NCBI GenBank assembly: GCA_017452945.1
Contig: JAFTLD010000006.1
Span: 1 to 42,496 of the forward strand
Length of the DNA stretch: 42,496 bases
Origin: Clostridia bacterium
GTDB lineage: Bacteria > Bacillota_A > Clostridia > Oscillospirales > CAG-272
Reading direction: 5' to 3'
A program made the translations under genes and the position numbers. Positions 30,689-39,435 of the stretch are shown here, piece after piece. Under the pieces are notes generated by a model, which ran no database searches, was not told the origin of the DNA, and saw only the letters and a list, made by a program, of their open reading frames with translations. Every line of letters begins with the position of its first letter. Within the stretch, counting starts at the first letter, position 1.

Positions 30689-32908
30689 CTATTGGATTGA
30701 AATGTTGAAGGTGGCTTTTCCCATGCCCTCGCTGGAATAAAAGATGTTGGGAGCCACGGGAGAATCGCAGGTGCAGGAAACCCATATGAATTCATATCCC
30801 TCTCCATTCTCGGCTTTGGGGATCTCGCCTGTGCCGTTGATGGTAGAGAAGCCTAAGAAATAGACGTTGCGGCGCGTCCATTCATCCTCGTTGTCGGGAT
30901 CCGCGCCCGCCATGTAAAGGCCGCTGAGCGTCCAGTTAATGCCGTCGGGTGAGAATTGCAGGGTGGGTACGGTGTGTACCTTTTTGCCGTCACCCTTTTC
31001 GTCATATTCGGTAAACGTAATTCTGACAAACAGTCTGTTGCCGTTTCCGTCATAGTCGTTGATGTACCCAACCTGATTGCCGATCTGGTGGAAACCTGAA
31101 ACCTCGGTGCAGTCCTTATCCATATCAAAGCACAAAGGATCGGCTGAACGCACGCGGATATGTTTGACGTGGAAGTTGTTGTGTACGTAACGCACGTACA
31201 TCCAGAAGCAAAGCCCATCGGGATCGTCCGGCACGTAGATGACCTCCTGGTGCGTAAAGCAAGAATATTGGTCAGAGGATATCAGTGCGGGAGAGTCGGT
31301 CTTGCGCTCAAAGTGGATGCCGTCTGTAGAGGTAGCCACGCCGATGCGGTCTGCTCCCATCAGCTGTCCGCTCTTGTCGTAAGTGTAGTTTTCCACTTGG
31401 AAATACATATAGTAAACGCCATCGACCAGTATGACCTCGGGTTCCATGGTATTGCCATACCACCATTTTTCGGAATAAACGTCACCGGGCTGGTATCCGC
31501 CAAGGCCCAACTCACCGCCCAGATAAAAGCAAGCTGCATCCAGATTGCGATGCCAGGTCAAGCCGTCCTTGGAGGTATAGGCCATGATGTGGTCGCCGTC
31601 TGTCTGAGGGTATTTGTCGGTGTTGTAGTCGATATAAAGGCCACCTGTGTACAGGATATAGCCGTCCTCGATCTTGATCACGTGCGAGGAGTAGTCGTAA
31701 GCGGGGGCTTCCACAACGTATTCTACCGCGTATACGGAAACCTTTGCATCCGTGTCCATGCCAATCAAAACAATGTCATCCACACCGTCACCTGTCACGT
31801 CACCGCCTGCTGCGTAGAGAGGAACGATGTATTCGTTATGAAGGTGCGTCACGTTGAGGTTTTTGTTATCTCCCTCGTGCTCGTAAGAGCCAAAGTGACC
31901 GTCGCGGCGGCTCATGTAAGTACGTGTGCCGTAAGCATCTGTGCCGGCGTCGTACATGTAGCAAACAACGTCGGCAGCTCCGTCGCTGTTCATGTCGGAA
32001 ACGGCATAGGTTACGAATTGCGCTGTGTTGATGCAGGGTAACGTATCTTGGCTGGTTTTTGTAAACGAGCCGTTTTCATAGTGATATACGGTGACGTCCG
32101 GTGTATTGATCCATACAATCTCGGTGGTGCCGTCTGCATCAATGTCACCACACATCAGGTATTCCATGAGCTGGATCGATGTATCAAGGTCCTCCAGTGC
32201 GCCTGCGTACACATAGTCAAAGCCGTCTTTGCTGCCCAGACCCAGCATTACCTGCTGCGCATCTTGGTTATATAGCAGAATATCGGTGTACAAATCACTG
32301 TTTATGTGTCCCGTCCCGATCAAAAATCCCTCAAAGCCCAGCTCGTGTGTCATGACGGTAGTCAGCTTTTTTGTTTTCTTACCGCTCACTTTGGGCATGG
32401 TATACACGGTCAGCGTACCGTCTTTATAGGTCAGAATCTCACCGCGGCGGTCACCGTTCAAGTCACCCACTCTGAAAAAGTCCTGGAAGTCGGTAATGTT
32501 GCGATTGGTGTAGCGCAGAATATCCGCCCAATGGTGGGTATCGCGGTCAATGGCACTCTCGGTGCCGAAAAATGTGGAGTTCATATCCACTTGCAGCGTC
32601 AGACCGTCCAGATTTACGCTTACGGATTCCTCACGGGTTGTGGGAACTACGTGATAAATTTCGGAAAGCGAAAAATTCTCCGCCTGTACAAGCTCGGAGG
32701 AAGGAATGAATGCTTGTACGGGGGGCTCGGTCGTTTCTTCTGTGGTGGGCGCGTCTGATTGCACAGGATCGGATTCAGTTTCGGTTTCGGAGTTCGACGT
32801 GTCCGTAGGAGGTGCGTCGGGCGTACAGCCAACAAATGCGCCAAGGAAAAGAGAAAACAGAAGCAATGTGCTCAAACAGAGATGAAGAAAAGAATGGGTC
32901 GATTTCAT
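30689..32908 (-). CDS. Surface lipoprotein with FG-GAP-like repeats and a five-bladed-propeller-like domain
   Basis: A 739-residue exported lipoprotein: signal peptide with lipobox FVGC (Cys 28), then a Ser/Thr/Glu/Pro-rich linker to about residue 65. Residues about 140-410 hold five FG-GAP/VCBS-type repeats with Asp-rich calcium loops (VGDLNGDRRGEIL, GHINSDLYTDILL, GDIDADGTTEIV, DMNSDGAADVV, GDVTGDGVDDIV). The C-terminal 320 residues look like a five-bladed propeller glycosidase: MAYTSKDGLTWHRN, TMEPEVILVDGVYYMYFQ, GVATSTDGIHFERK and LQFSPDGINWTL are blade repeats as in GH43/GH32/GH130-like proteins. It likely binds or cleaves a glycan at the cell surface; catalytic residues are not certain. 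AAAGGAG precedes the ATG. Confidence 0.8.
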   Translation of the reverse strand: MKSTHSFLHLCLSTLLLFSLFLGAFVGCTPDAPPTDTSNSETETESDPVQSDAPTTEETTEPPVQAFIPSSELVQAENFSLSEIYHVVPTTREESVSVNLDGLTLQVDMNSTFFGTESAIDRDTHHWADILRYTNRNITDFQDFFRVGDLNGDRRGEILTYKDGTLTVYTMPKVSGKKTKKLTTVMTHELGFEGFLIGTGHINSDLYTDILLYNQDAQQVMLGLGSKDGFDYVYAGALEDLDTSIQLMEYLMCGDIDADGTTEIVWINTPDVTVYHYENGSFTKTSQDTLPCINTAQFVTYAVSDMNSDGAADVVCYMYDAGTDAYGTRTYMSRRDGHFGSYEHEGDNKNLNVTHLHNEYIVPLYAAGGDVTGDGVDDIVLIGMDTDAKVSVYAVEYVVEAPAYDYSSHVIKIEDGYILYTGGLYIDYNTDKYPQTDGDHIMAYTSKDGLTWHRNLDAACFYLGGELGLGGYQPGDVYSEKWWYGNTMEPEVILVDGVYYMYFQVENYTYDKSGQLMGADRIGVATSTDGIHFERKTDSPALISSDQYSCFTHQEVIYVPDDPDGLCFWMYVRYVHNNFHVKHIRVRSADPLCFDMDKDCTEVSGFHQIGNQVGYINDYDGNGNRLFVRITFTEYDEKGDGKKVHTVPTLQFSPDGINWTLSGLYMAGADPDNEDEWTRRNVYFLGFSTINGTGEIPKAENGEGYEFIWVSCTCDSPVAPNIFYSSEGMGKATFNISIQ

Positions 32909-32984
32909 GAATGGAGCTCCTTTCGATGTTTTTGTGCTTCATATATCACGCTTTTTGGTGGAAAAATGTGTTGAGGGTTTTTCA

Positions 32985-33014
32985 CACAGTTACAGGGGAA
33001 TACCTGAAACTGTG
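32985..33014 (-). terminator. Hairpin after the kinase gene
   Basis: CACAGTTACAGG and CCTGAAACTGTG form a 12-bp stem with one mismatch, 10 bases after the kinase stop on the minus strand. No strong T run follows, so termination is only likely. Confidence 0.45.
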
Positions 33015-33023
33015 AGCCCCGAA

Positions 33024-33923
33024 TCAAAGCTTGCTTGCAAGGAAGATTGCCCCTTGAATGGGTGCGGCTTTGGAGATTGAAATGATATAGGTGCGTGCGT
33101 CATCGGCCAGTGCGTCATGCAAAAGCGGCAGGATATGCATGCTTTGTGAAGTCAAACCACCGCAAAGCACCACGCGGATGCGGTGCTCGTTCATACGGTT
33201 GCCTATGGCGCGGACAAGGTCTGCGATTGCGTCAACGTTTCGGGACAAAATTTCGGTTGCTACCGAGTCACCTTGTTTGTATGCTTCAAAAACCGTCGGA
33301 GCATACCGCGCAATTTCGGTCTTGCCCCATCGATAGAAATCGGAAAGCGCGTCAAGGACACGTGCTTTGCCGCACTGTGCCGATACCAAATCATGCAAAA
33401 GCGTAGGTGCACCGCTGCCGTCCTCTGCTTGCAATGCTGCCAGAATTGCGCCTTGCCCCAAGGCAAAGCCGCTGCCCGTGTCACCAAGCAAATAGCCGTA
33501 GCCGCCCGCACGTAAAAGCCGGCTGCCATGCTGCGCGTAAGCCACAGAGCCCGTGCCCATGATGATCGCAATGCCGTCCTCATCCTGCAAGCAAGCGGCC
33601 AAGGCTGAGCGCACGTCACTTGCCGCATCCGCACGCGCAAAACCAAGCGACACCAGATGTGCTTTGAGCTGCGCTGCGTTGTCACCCGTAGCTGCACCTG
33701 CAATACCTGCGAATACCGAAACAGTGGCAAGGTCATAGCCTTCGGTTACCTTGGCAATCCCATCGTCCAGCAAAGCACACGCAGCGTCTATGCCGACGTC
33801 GTTGGGATTGGATGCGCCCAAAACGCAGGAGTTCAGTAAAAATCCATCGGCATCGGTCAGCCATAATTCCGTTTTGGTGCCGCCACCGTCGATCCCTAAA
33901 TAGTATTGTATCGTGTTCATCAT
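33024..33923 (-). CDS. N-acetylglucosamine kinase-like protein (BadF/BcrA ATPase family)
   Basis: A 299-residue ASKHA-fold kinase. The phosphate-1 loop GIDGGGTKTELWLTD is at residues 9-23, the sugar-binding GASNPNDVG at about 37-45, IIMGTGSVAYA at about 125, and GYGYLLGDTGSGFALGQGAI at about 140-160. The latter is typical of GlcNAc kinases. It should phosphorylate an amino sugar with ATP in the cytoplasm. It follows the Gfo/Idh gene by only 6 bp and has no strong ribosome site of its own, so translation may depend on that gene. The pairing suggests use of amino sugars. Confidence 0.85.
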   Translation of the reverse strand: MMNTIQYYLGIDGGGTKTELWLTDADGFLLNSCVLGASNPNDVGIDAACALLDDGIAKVTEGYDLATVSVFAGIAGAATGDNAAQLKAHLVSLGFARADAASDVRSALAACLQDEDGIAIIMGTGSVAYAQHGSRLLRAGGYGYLLGDTGSGFALGQGAILAALQAEDGSGAPTLLHDLVSAQCGKARVLDALSDFYRWGKTEIARYAPTVFEAYKQGDSVATEILSRNVDAIADLVRAIGNRMNEHRIRVVLCGGLTSQSMHILPLLHDALADDARTYIISISKAAPIQGAIFLASKL

Positions 33924-33929
33924 ACTTGC

Positions 33930-34874
33930 TTAGTTGTACGCCAGCTCCATCATGCGTGAAAGGGCTCTGGCCTCGTCCATGCCGCAGCCGTCAAGCACGT
34001 TGCCGGTTACAAATTGCTCGATGGGCAAGGGAAGGGATTCTGGCAGCTCGACCTCTACTTGCTTGCCACCGGTTGCTTGCGTGCATTTGATGACGCGGTC
34101 GCCTTCCATGTAAACGTAGCCGCGATCACCGTGCACCTCGAAGATGACGGGGGAGCAGCAGGATACAAAGCCTGTTTCATTGACCGCAATCGCACCGTTC
34201 TCAAAGGTCATGACTGTGACCGCATTGTCCTCAACTTGGTCGGTGTTCTTTGCCGCCGCACCGGGATTCTGATTGCACAGCGTAAAGGCGGATTTTGCCA
34301 TAATGGGCTCACCAAGGATCCAATGCGTAAGGTACATGCCGTGCGCGCCAAGATCAATCATAGCGCCACCACCGCACTGCTCGCGGTTGTAGAAATGCGC
34401 AGGCAGCCAGTCCGCGCTGCTGCCCGAGTGGCAGTTGCGGAAGCGCAGATAATTGATATTGCCCAACTCGCAGCTCTCGCACACAGCCTTGACCGCGCGT
34501 CGGGAGGCAAGATATTTTTGGAAAAGGGAAATGGTAAAGGTGACGTCGTTTGCCATGACCGCCTCTTGTACGCGCTTGCAATCCGCATCGGTCCGCGCAA
34601 GCACCTTTTCGGTAAAGATATGCTTGCCCGCGTTGGCAATTTTGACCATATCGTCAGCATGCGTGTTGGTTGCCGAGCAGACGATCACGCCCTCGGCATC
34701 ACTTGCCAGCAACTGTTCGGCAGTTTCGAAGCGGGGCAGACCGAAAAGGTCGCCAAACGCCTTTGCCAACGCGTCGTCGGGCTCGTAGAAGCCCACCACT
34801 TCACCGTGCTGCAGTGCTGTTCTTGTATAATCGGGTGCGTGTACGTGCCAGACTCCATAAATTGCTGTTTTCAT
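33930..34874 (-). CDS. Gfo/Idh/MocA family oxidoreductase
   Basis: A 314-residue NAD(P)-dependent sugar oxidoreductase. The ATG at 34874 (MKTAIYGVWHVHAPDYTRTA) has AGGGGG before it; a longer frame has no promoter support. The nucleotide-binding domain (1-120) has an unusual VWHVHAP in place of the GxGxxG glycines, then VIVCSATNTHADDMVKIANAGKHIFTEKVLA with the conserved EK motif. The C-terminal domain has GGGAMIDLGAHGMYLTHWILG, which carries the family Asp and His. It is probably cotranscribed with the sugar kinase downstream. The substrate is unknown. Confidence 0.87.
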   Translation of the reverse strand: MKTAIYGVWHVHAPDYTRTALQHGEVVGFYEPDDALAKAFGDLFGLPRFETAEQLLASDAEGVIVCSATNTHADDMVKIANAGKHIFTEKVLARTDADCKRVQEAVMANDVTFTISLFQKYLASRRAVKAVCESCELGNINYLRFRNCHSGSSADWLPAHFYNREQCGGGAMIDLGAHGMYLTHWILGEPIMAKSAFTLCNQNPGAAAKNTDQVEDNAVTVMTFENGAIAVNETGFVSCCSPVIFEVHGDRGYVYMEGDRVIKCTQATGGKQVEVELPESLPLPIEQFVTGNVLDGCGMDEARALSRMMELAYN

Positions 34875-34899
34875 ATGATCCCCCTGTCGTTTTTCTTTT

Positions 34900-34928
34900 A
34901 TTATAGCATAGATATTCGGGGATTGCAA
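34900..34928 (-). promoter_or_regulatory. Promoter of the oxidoreductase-kinase operon
   Basis: TTGCAA (34923-34928) and TATAAT (34900-34905) on the minus strand, spacer 17 bp. Confidence 0.8.
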
Positions 34929-35020
34929 CAAAAAAAGATAAATGCATGCGTATCTCGGTATGCATGATCCCGAGCGGATCATGAGTCTTGGCTTTCGAAA
35001 AGCCCAAGCTTCTGAGCAAA

Positions 35021-35046
35021 GCCCCGCAAGCGTGCGCTTGCGGGGC
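35021..35046 (-). terminator. Terminator of the sigma-factor gene
   Basis: A GC-rich stem GCCCCGCAAG/CTTGCGGGGC plus inner GC pairs, followed on the minus strand by TTTGC. A second weaker hairpin lies at 34987-35008. Confidence 0.75.
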
Positions 35047-35077
35047 TCATTGTATCGTGTATAGTATGTATGATGAA

Positions 35078-36709
35078 TTATTTCTCGACTTCCATCCAGC
35101 AGCCCTCGGCACCAATGCCGTCTGCGGGCGGAGTGAGCATGCCGCGCTCGATCAGCGCCTCGACCAATGCGTCTACCATGGGAAGCCCTGCCAAGCGATT
35201 GGCATATCTCCATTCACCGATCAGGTAATCGGGAAGTGCGCCCTTGATCAGAGCAGCCAACTCCTTTGCAATGGATTCTGCAGCCTCGTCAAAGTAGCCG
35301 TTTTCCAGCTTGATGGTCGTGCTGTAAAGGCGGCTGTTGTCCTTTTTGTCGTGAACCAAAATCTTGGTGTACAGCACGTCACCCTTGCGGAGCAGATACC
35401 CTTGCTCGATGGCCTTTGCGGCAATCTCTTTTTCATTCTCGCTCAGGCTGTCTACAGACAAGCCCTCGATAGCGCGGATGGTCATGAGCAGCATGGGGTC
35501 CTGCGAAATGTTGTGGCCGCAGTGGAAATGCTTCTGAATGCGCGAGATGTAAATGTTGAGTATATGAACGTGATTGTAGCCGCAAACCTCTTGTGCGGCA
35601 GTACCGTCCATGCCGCATCCAAAGTGCTTGCCCAGGCTTTCAAAGCCGTAAACACTGAAGGGGCGGTCGGGGGCAATCGCATCGGAGAAGTATTTTGCCT
35701 CCAGAATGGAAGTCACCTGCTCCTCGAGTGCATTACTCATCCAGTAGATCTGCTGCCAAAGGATCAGATTCAGGTCAATCTGCTTATTTAAGTAGGGGAA
35801 TGCGAGATATTCGTCCTTGTGCTGCTCAATGAACTTGGCAATCACGTCGGCTACCATGGGCAGCTGCTGCTCGTAAAGCGCAATGGCCTTTTCCATGGTC
35901 TGCTTGTCAAATAGCACGAAGTTTATGCCGTATCTGCCATTATCCAGGCGGCGCAACAGACCGTACTGACCGTTTCTGCCGCGGGTCAGAATTTCAAGCT
36001 CCTGCTCGATGTAGAGCGTGGGTACGTTCAGCTCTGCCGAAATCTCGGATGCGGTCTTGGGGGAACGGTGGCAAAGGTGCAGGACGTGCTTGGTAAGCTG
36101 GCGGTCAAATGCGCCTTCTCTCGGGTCACCCCACCAAGGGTCGCCTGTACCAATGACGGTATAATTGATGTTGTTCAATGCCACGGGTTTGGTTGCTTGT
36201 GTCATAGTTTCTACCTCTTCCTTCAGTTTCTTTCGTGCCGAATAGAGTCTTTGACGGATAGTGTCCTCGCGCACACCTTGCTCGGTGGCAATTTGTGCAA
36301 TCGGCTTGCCGTCTAAGTAAAAGGCGATCATGACCTCGCGGTAAGCGCGAGTCAGATAGGCGATGCGGCGGTAGACGTCGGGCAAAAGCTCCATGAGCGC
36401 GTCGCTCGTGTCATCCTCGTCCGAGGCAACGTTTGCAAGTGCGTCGTCGGGGTCGCCTACGTAGCCGTATGCGTCGGATTGGCTGCGTTTTTGGCAGTAA
36501 TCCGCGTACACGTTGCGTGCCACGCGCCAGATAAAGGCGTAGGGCTCGGCAATCTCACCGTCACGGTTGGCGGCTTTGATCAGCGCGTACACGATATCCG
36601 AGCAAAGCTCCTGCGCGGCGTAGCTGTCGCGTGTGCGCGGATAGCAGTAGCCGTACAGCTTGTCCAGCAGCGATTCGTCGATCATATTCAGCAATTCTTG
36701 TTTTTTCAT
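35078..36709 (-). CDS. ECF-type sigma factor with a long C-terminal extension
   Basis: A 543-residue protein from the ATG at 36709, which has TTGGAGA 7 bases before it. Residues 1-180 are a sigma-70-type factor: region 2 (AAQELCSDIVYALIKA, EPYAFIWRVARNVYADYCQKR) and region 4 (LTRAYREVMIAFYLDGKPIAQIATEQGVREDTIRQRLYSARKKL). A further 355 residues follow. They open with a likely winged helix (LCHRSPKTASEISAELNVPTLYIEQELEIL) and include a Cys/His-rich stretch (HFGCGMDGTA, EVCGYNHVHILN, KHFHCGHNIS) that might bind a metal or a ligand. No membrane helix and no separate anti-sigma gene is present. The extension may be a built-in sensor. The family of the extension is unknown to me. Confidence 0.82.
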   Translation of the reverse strand: MKKQELLNMIDESLLDKLYGYCYPRTRDSYAAQELCSDIVYALIKAANRDGEIAEPYAFIWRVARNVYADYCQKRSQSDAYGYVGDPDDALANVASDEDDTSDALMELLPDVYRRIAYLTRAYREVMIAFYLDGKPIAQIATEQGVREDTIRQRLYSARKKLKEEVETMTQATKPVALNNINYTVIGTGDPWWGDPREGAFDRQLTKHVLHLCHRSPKTASEISAELNVPTLYIEQELEILTRGRNGQYGLLRRLDNGRYGINFVLFDKQTMEKAIALYEQQLPMVADVIAKFIEQHKDEYLAFPYLNKQIDLNLILWQQIYWMSNALEEQVTSILEAKYFSDAIAPDRPFSVYGFESLGKHFGCGMDGTAAQEVCGYNHVHILNIYISRIQKHFHCGHNISQDPMLLMTIRAIEGLSVDSLSENEKEIAAKAIEQGYLLRKGDVLYTKILVHDKKDNSRLYSTTIKLENGYFDEAAESIAKELAALIKGALPDYLIGEWRYANRLAGLPMVDALVEALIERGMLTPPADGIGAEGCWMEVEK

Positions 36710-36880
36710 ATCTTTCTCCAAAGCTTTGATCAATGCTTTCGCCTGTATAGTCGGGAATTTTCTGAAAGGTGAGGTGGGATTGGAAAATTTTTTGGGGCTA
36801 TTGTAACATTGAGTTGTAGGGGCGACGCCCCCTATAGTTTGATGATCGTTTGCGTTGCGGTATTATTCGCGCAATCAATC

Positions 36881-37183
36881 TCAACTCTCAATCAACCAAA
36901 TCTTCTGTGTAAACCCGCCGCGTTTTTCGGCTTTGTCCGCACGGATGCGCTCAAGATCGGCAGGGGAGAGGCTTTGCAGGGCAGCACAGGCGTAAATGAC
37001 CTCCAAAAGGTCTGCCAATTCCTCCGGATTATGTGACTCGAGATATTCGGCAAGCTCCTCACCGAGCTTTTTATCCAAAGCGTCTGCATATTCTGCGTCC
37101 GAGAGGATGCGCGTTTTGCATTCTCCGCCCTTGGCGCGAATGATCTCGGGAATGCGGTCGCGTACCAATTTGTTGTATATCAT
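36881..37183 (-). CDS. MazG/PRA-PH-like nucleoside triphosphate pyrophosphohydrolase
   Basis: A 100-residue helical protein starting MIYNKLVRDRIPEIIRAKG, a start typical of a small house-cleaning pyrophosphohydrolase group related to MazG and phosphoribosyl-ATP pyrophosphohydrolase. The metal helix pair is seen at KLGEELAEYLES and EELADLLEVIYACA (ExxE-xx-ExxD pattern). It likely hydrolyses a non-canonical or damaged NTP. AAAGGAG lies before the ATG. It is monocistronic. The spacer 36710-36880 holds a short copy of repeat family 1 near 36815-36836. Confidence 0.85.
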   Translation of the reverse strand: MIYNKLVRDRIPEIIRAKGGECKTRILSDAEYADALDKKLGEELAEYLESHNPEELADLLEVIYACAALQSLSPADLERIRADKAEKRGGFTQKIWLIES

Positions 37184-37307
37184 AGGGCTTTCTCCTTTAT
37201 TTTTATTTCATTATACCACGCGCGCAAGCAAAAGGCAAGAATTTTCGGTACAGGTCTTGCGCGAAGTGCGGTTTTGTGGTAAAATGTCCGTGAAGACAAT
37301 TGACATG

Positions 37308-37411
37308 CCCCCGCCCTGTCATCCTCGAGTGTAGAATCCCCTTTTTTAGATTCTTCGCTGCGCTCGAAAATGACAAAAAAGGGGATTCGCAGCGAAGGAT
37401 CTTGGGCGGGG
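37308..37411. repeat. Nested long hairpin element
   Basis: Outer arms CCCGCCC/GGGCGGG, then ATCCT/AGGAT, then a perfect 14-bp pair GAATCCCCTTTTTT (37334-37347) with AAAAAAGGGGATTC (37375-37388). The loop holds TTCGCTGCGCTCGAAAATGAC, which resembles the outer arm region in reverse. It lies in the 5' region of the gene at 37454. Confidence 0.7.
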
Positions 37412-37453
37412 ATAAATTCTACAGAATCAGGACGAACGCAAGGAGGTATGGGG

Positions 37454-37861
37454 ATGATCTTAATGGTCTGTATAGACGATGCGGGCGGCATGATGTTCAA
37501 TCACCGCAGGCAGAGTCAGGACAGGGTGCTGCGCGCACACATGCTGGAGATTGTCGGGGATACGAAATTGTGGGTGACACCGTATACCAAAAGGCAATTT
37601 GAGCATGAAGCGTCCCTTTGCGTCAGCGAAACGCCTTGGTTGGATGCAGGAAAAGGGGAATTTTACTTTGCCGAGGACGGAGAGATCCCAACGGACGGCA
37701 TTGAAAAAATCTACCTGTACCGCTGGAACAGGCTGTATCCGAGTGATCGCCAATTTACGCTTGATCTGACGGCTTTGGGCTTTACGCTTGCAGGGAGCGA
37801 GGAATTTGCGGGGTATTCACACGAATGCATTACGGAAGAGATTTATATAAAGGAGTCATAA
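37454..37861 (+). CDS. Conserved protein of unknown function (often labelled ribonuclease Z)
   Basis: A 135-residue soluble protein from the ATG at 37454, which has AAGGAGGT 7 bases before it. The start MILMVCIDDAGGMMFNHRRQSQDRVLR and the end EEFAGYSHECITEEIYIKE are the kind of sequence I associate with a Clostridia family carried under the name ribonuclease Z. However, no metallo-beta-lactamase HxHxDH motif is present, so that name is not supported. It is followed after 3 bases by a secreted nuclease gene, whose ribosome site overlaps its end; the two form an operon. The function is unknown. Confidence 0.7.
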   Translation: MILMVCIDDAGGMMFNHRRQSQDRVLRAHMLEIVGDTKLWVTPYTKRQFEHEASLCVSETPWLDAGKGEFYFAEDGEIPTDGIEKIYLYRWNRLYPSDRQFTLDLTALGFTLAGSEEFAGYSHECITEEIYIKES

Positions 37862-37864
37862 ACT

Positions 37865-39031
37865 ATGTTTGATATCAAAAAACTGATAAAAAAGGGAATG
37901 CTGACGCGTGCGCTGGCCGCGCTTTTGCTCGCGCTGATCCTTTGCATTTCGGCCTGCGACGGACAGGGAACGGTTGATACCACCGTTGCCGACACGACAG
38001 CGCCCGCCACGCAGCAGACAACGGTTGCCGACAGCGAGAGCGACACCCCCGAGGAGCAACCGTCCGAGCAACCCTCTGAGCAGCCCTCGGAAGAACCCTC
38101 GGAAGAGCCGACCGAAGAGCCTACGCAAGAGCCCACGGAGCAAACGACCGAGCAGCCTACCACAGATACGACTGAGCCCGATACGTCCACAGAATCCGAA
38201 ACCGAGCAGCCCACGCCCGATTTCGATCTTTCAAGCATTCCGGCCTACAGCGGCAAGCCTTACGTTGCACTCAACGATAACGTGCCGTGGTTTACCGCAT
38301 CCGAAAAGGTGACCGATTCGTATGAAACCTACGGAGAGCTGGACGCGCTGGGACGCTGCACGACGGTTATGGCCTGCTGTGGCAAGGATCTGATGCCCAC
38401 AGATGATAGGGGAAGTATCAGCAGCGTCAAGCCCACGGGCTGGGCACAGGCGGTATATTCCTGCGTCAACGGTGGTAATTTGTACAACCGCTGCCATCTG
38501 ATCGGCTGGCAGATCACGGGTGAGAATGCCAATGAGCGTAATTTGATTACGGGAACGCGCTATTTTAACGAAAATATGATCCCGTTTGAGAATATGATCG
38601 CGGACTATATCAAGGAAACGAACAACCACGTCATGTACCGTGTGACTCCCGTTTTCGAGGGGAATAATCTGGTTGCAAGCGGTGCTGTGATGGAGGCATG
38701 GTCGGTTGAGGACGACGGTGAGGGCGTATGCTTCAACGTGTATATGTACAACGTGCAGCCCGAGGTCGTGATCAATTACGCAACGGGCGAGAGCTATCTT
38801 GAAGCGGACGGTGGCCCGACCACGCCGGGGGAGGAAACCACCTATCCCGATGACGGTTTGCTGCATTACGTGCTGAATAAAAGCTCCAAAAAAATCCATA
38901 AGCCCGATTGCTCCGGAGTAAAACAAATGAGTGAAAAGAATAAGATCGAATTTGACGGAACATGGGAAGAGTTAGAGGCTTATTTCGATCAAGGCTACAA
39001 GAATTGCGGCACCTGTAAGGGACACGGTTAA
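37865..39031 (+). CDS. DNA/RNA non-specific endonuclease lipoprotein
   Basis: A 388-residue exported lipoprotein: signal peptide and lipobox ISAC (Cys 31), then about 75 residues of Pro/Glu/Ser/Thr repeats (EEQPSEQPSEQPSEEPSEEP) as a wall-spanning stalk. The nuclease domain (about 125-310) carries LYNRCHLIGWQ, where NRCH takes the place of DRGH of EndA/NucA nucleases with the catalytic His kept, followed by NERNLITGTRYFN with the metal-binding Asn. The last 60 residues (HYVLNKSSKKIHKPDC, then YKNCGTCKG) form a small Cys/His module like those after Ada-type metal-binding ends. It likely degrades extracellular DNA for nutrients or uptake. The low-complexity stalk has repeats at DNA level (GAGCAACCGTCCGAGCAACC). 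Confidence 0.87.
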   Translation: MFDIKKLIKKGMLTRALAALLLALILCISACDGQGTVDTTVADTTAPATQQTTVADSESDTPEEQPSEQPSEQPSEEPSEEPTEEPTQEPTEQTTEQPTTDTTEPDTSTESETEQPTPDFDLSSIPAYSGKPYVALNDNVPWFTASEKVTDSYETYGELDALGRCTTVMACCGKDLMPTDDRGSISSVKPTGWAQAVYSCVNGGNLYNRCHLIGWQITGENANERNLITGTRYFNENMIPFENMIADYIKETNNHVMYRVTPVFEGNNLVASGAVMEAWSVEDDGEGVCFNVYMYNVQPEVVINYATGESYLEADGGPTTPGEETTYPDDGLLHYVLNKSSKKIHKPDCSGVKQMSEKNKIEFDGTWEELEAYFDQGYKNCGTCKGHG

Positions 39032-39054
39032 AGTTAGGAATAGTTCCACAGTAT

Positions 39055-39410
39055 GAAAGTTTTTGATCGACCTTTTTTCAAAAAGGTCGCGGGGGGCGTG
39101 GGGCAGAGCCCTGCGTCGCGCCCACAGGCGCGAAACCTGATCACACCGTTTTTTTGGTTCTTTTTTTGCGGCTACTTGCTCAAAAAAAGAACGAAAACAA
39201 TTTGCTCACATAAACAAAAAGGAAGTTGCTTTGCATGGTCAACTTCCTTTTTTTGAACGTTGAGGGAATTGCCTCCGTTCTTTTTGAGCAAGTAGCTGCA
39301 AAAAGAACCAAAAACAGCGAATAAATAGTTTCGCCTCTGCCAAGGCGAGGAGGGCTTCGCACCCTCCACCCGCGCGACCTTTTTTGAAAAAAGGTCGATC
39401 AAAAACTTTC
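39055..39410. repeat. 356-bp foldback (long imperfect inverted repeat)
   Basis: Both ends carry GAAAGTTTTTGATCGACC facing each other. Each end also has its own GACCTTTTTTCAAAAAGGTC-type hairpin. Inner pairs are GGTTCTTTTT...GCAAGTAGC-type segments at about 39158-39192 and 39278-39310, and a central hairpin AGGAAGTTG/CAACTTCCT (39216-39252). It lies between the convergent nuclease and protease genes and probably ends transcription both ways. No transposase is encoded. Confidence 0.8.
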
Positions 39411-39435
39411 AAGAGAGGGTGTCTTTTGGTGAAGC

